Below, piece after piece: positions 34,724-34,929 of a stretch of DNA of 34,929 nt. The notes beneath the pieces were generated by a model. The model searched no databases. It was not told the origin of the DNA and saw only the letters and a list, made by a program, of their open reading frames with translations. Location of the stretch: positions 1 to 34,929 of the forward strand of contig JAAUQI010000054.1 of assembly GCA_012032345.1 (NCBI GenBank), read 5' to 3'. This stretch comes from Leptolyngbyaceae cyanobacterium RM1_1_2 (GTDB lineage Bacteria > Cyanobacteriota > Cyanobacteriia > Phormidesmidales > Phormidesmidaceae). Each line of letters begins with the position of its first letter. Within the stretch, counting starts at the first letter, position 1. Position numbers and translations under genes: made by a program.

Positions 34724-34918
34724 TCACACAGGGAACCTGCCTTCAAACTCAATAGCGAAACGATTTAACGCACCTTTCCAATCTCGAATTGGCATCGTCC
34801 ATTTTTTTGAGATGTTAGCAATCGCTAGATAGATCACCTTCATCGCGGACTCGTCAGTCGGAAAGGAACGGTGGTTTCGCAAGACTTTACGCAAGGTCAT
34901 ATTCAGCGACTCAATGGC
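34724..34918 (-). mobile_element. IS256-family transposase, C-terminal remnant (window edge)
   Basis: On the minus strand, 64 codons ending in TGA at 34724 encode AIESLNMTLRKVLRNH, SFPTDESAMKVIYLAIANI, KKWTMPIRDWKGALNRFAIE and FEGRFPV. This is the conserved C-terminus of IS256 (mutator-type) transposases. The codon just before AIESLN, where YTTN is expected, is a TAG stop (34919-34921) and the preceding bases show no homology, so the element is broken or frameshifted there; only 8 more bases are visible. GAGACTGTGGG followed by TTTGTGTCAAG (34680 to about 34713), downstream of the stop, may be the terminal inverted repeat. Confidence 0.75.
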
Positions 34919-34929
34919 CTAATCACAAA

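Noticed and set aside
1-34929. tRNA, rRNA or CRISPR array
   Set aside because: No cloverleaf T-loop context, rRNA segment or regularly spaced repeats were found by reading the gaps.

Overview
This window comes from a cyanobacterium. It holds the start of psbA (photosystem II D1), ycf3 (photosystem I assembly), an HHL1-like photosystem protein, the plastoquinone side-chain prenyl synthase, a divergent perR/peroxiredoxin pair, a B12-dependent ribonucleotide reductase, and dozens of copies of the HIP1 octamer GCGATCGC. Genus cannot be fixed from the sequence alone. Gene order is mosaic, with short transcription units on both strands and several tail-to-tail pairs that touch or overlap.

Layout. 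1-1200: psbA 5' end with its promoter region, then a WecG/TagA/CpsF glycosyltransferase. 1500-6850: a membrane c-heme/HAMP sensor meets, stop to stop, a nucleotidyl cyclase-Ser/Thr kinase fusion, followed by a membrane-anchored GTPase. 7000-8240: type II peroxiredoxin and PerR, divergent around a PerR-box-like palindrome. 8300-10200: two EamA-type transporters, one frameshifted and one cut in half, flank an HHL1-like gene. 10270-12490: small cyanobacterial proteins and a UbiA-family prenyltransferase. 12770-14921: argS with an ACT-domain gene. 15800-19770: prenyl diphosphate synthase, PfkB sugar kinase, DUF4174 protein, aroA. 20000-23400: a REC-GGDEF-EAL protein with only the EAL part intact, an acyl-carrier-like protein, ycf3, gatC. 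23650-31680: nrdJ, a histone-deacetylase-like amidohydrolase, gyrA, and an AspH-type hydroxylase plus GT2 glycosyltransferase pair. 31660-34520: a coiled-coil protein, a methyltransferase, a HAD-family protein and two small proteins. The end holds the 3' remnant of an IS256-family transposase.

Four genes (EamA transporter, nrdJ, gyrA, GT2) are each split by one missing base in a short homopolymer. Two of the four lie immediately after a HIP1 octamer. gyrA is essential and both halves of every gene are otherwise intact, so sequence or assembly error is the likeliest explanation; these are annotated as single joined genes.

No single new defence or biosynthetic system stands out. The best leads are the PerR box, the cyclase-kinase fusion with twin C-terminal repeats, the degenerate second-messenger protein, the hydroxylase/glycosyltransferase pair, an 18-bp palindrome before gyrA, two intergenic palindromic repeats, and an unlisted 49-codon antisense ORF that fills the gap before ycf3.
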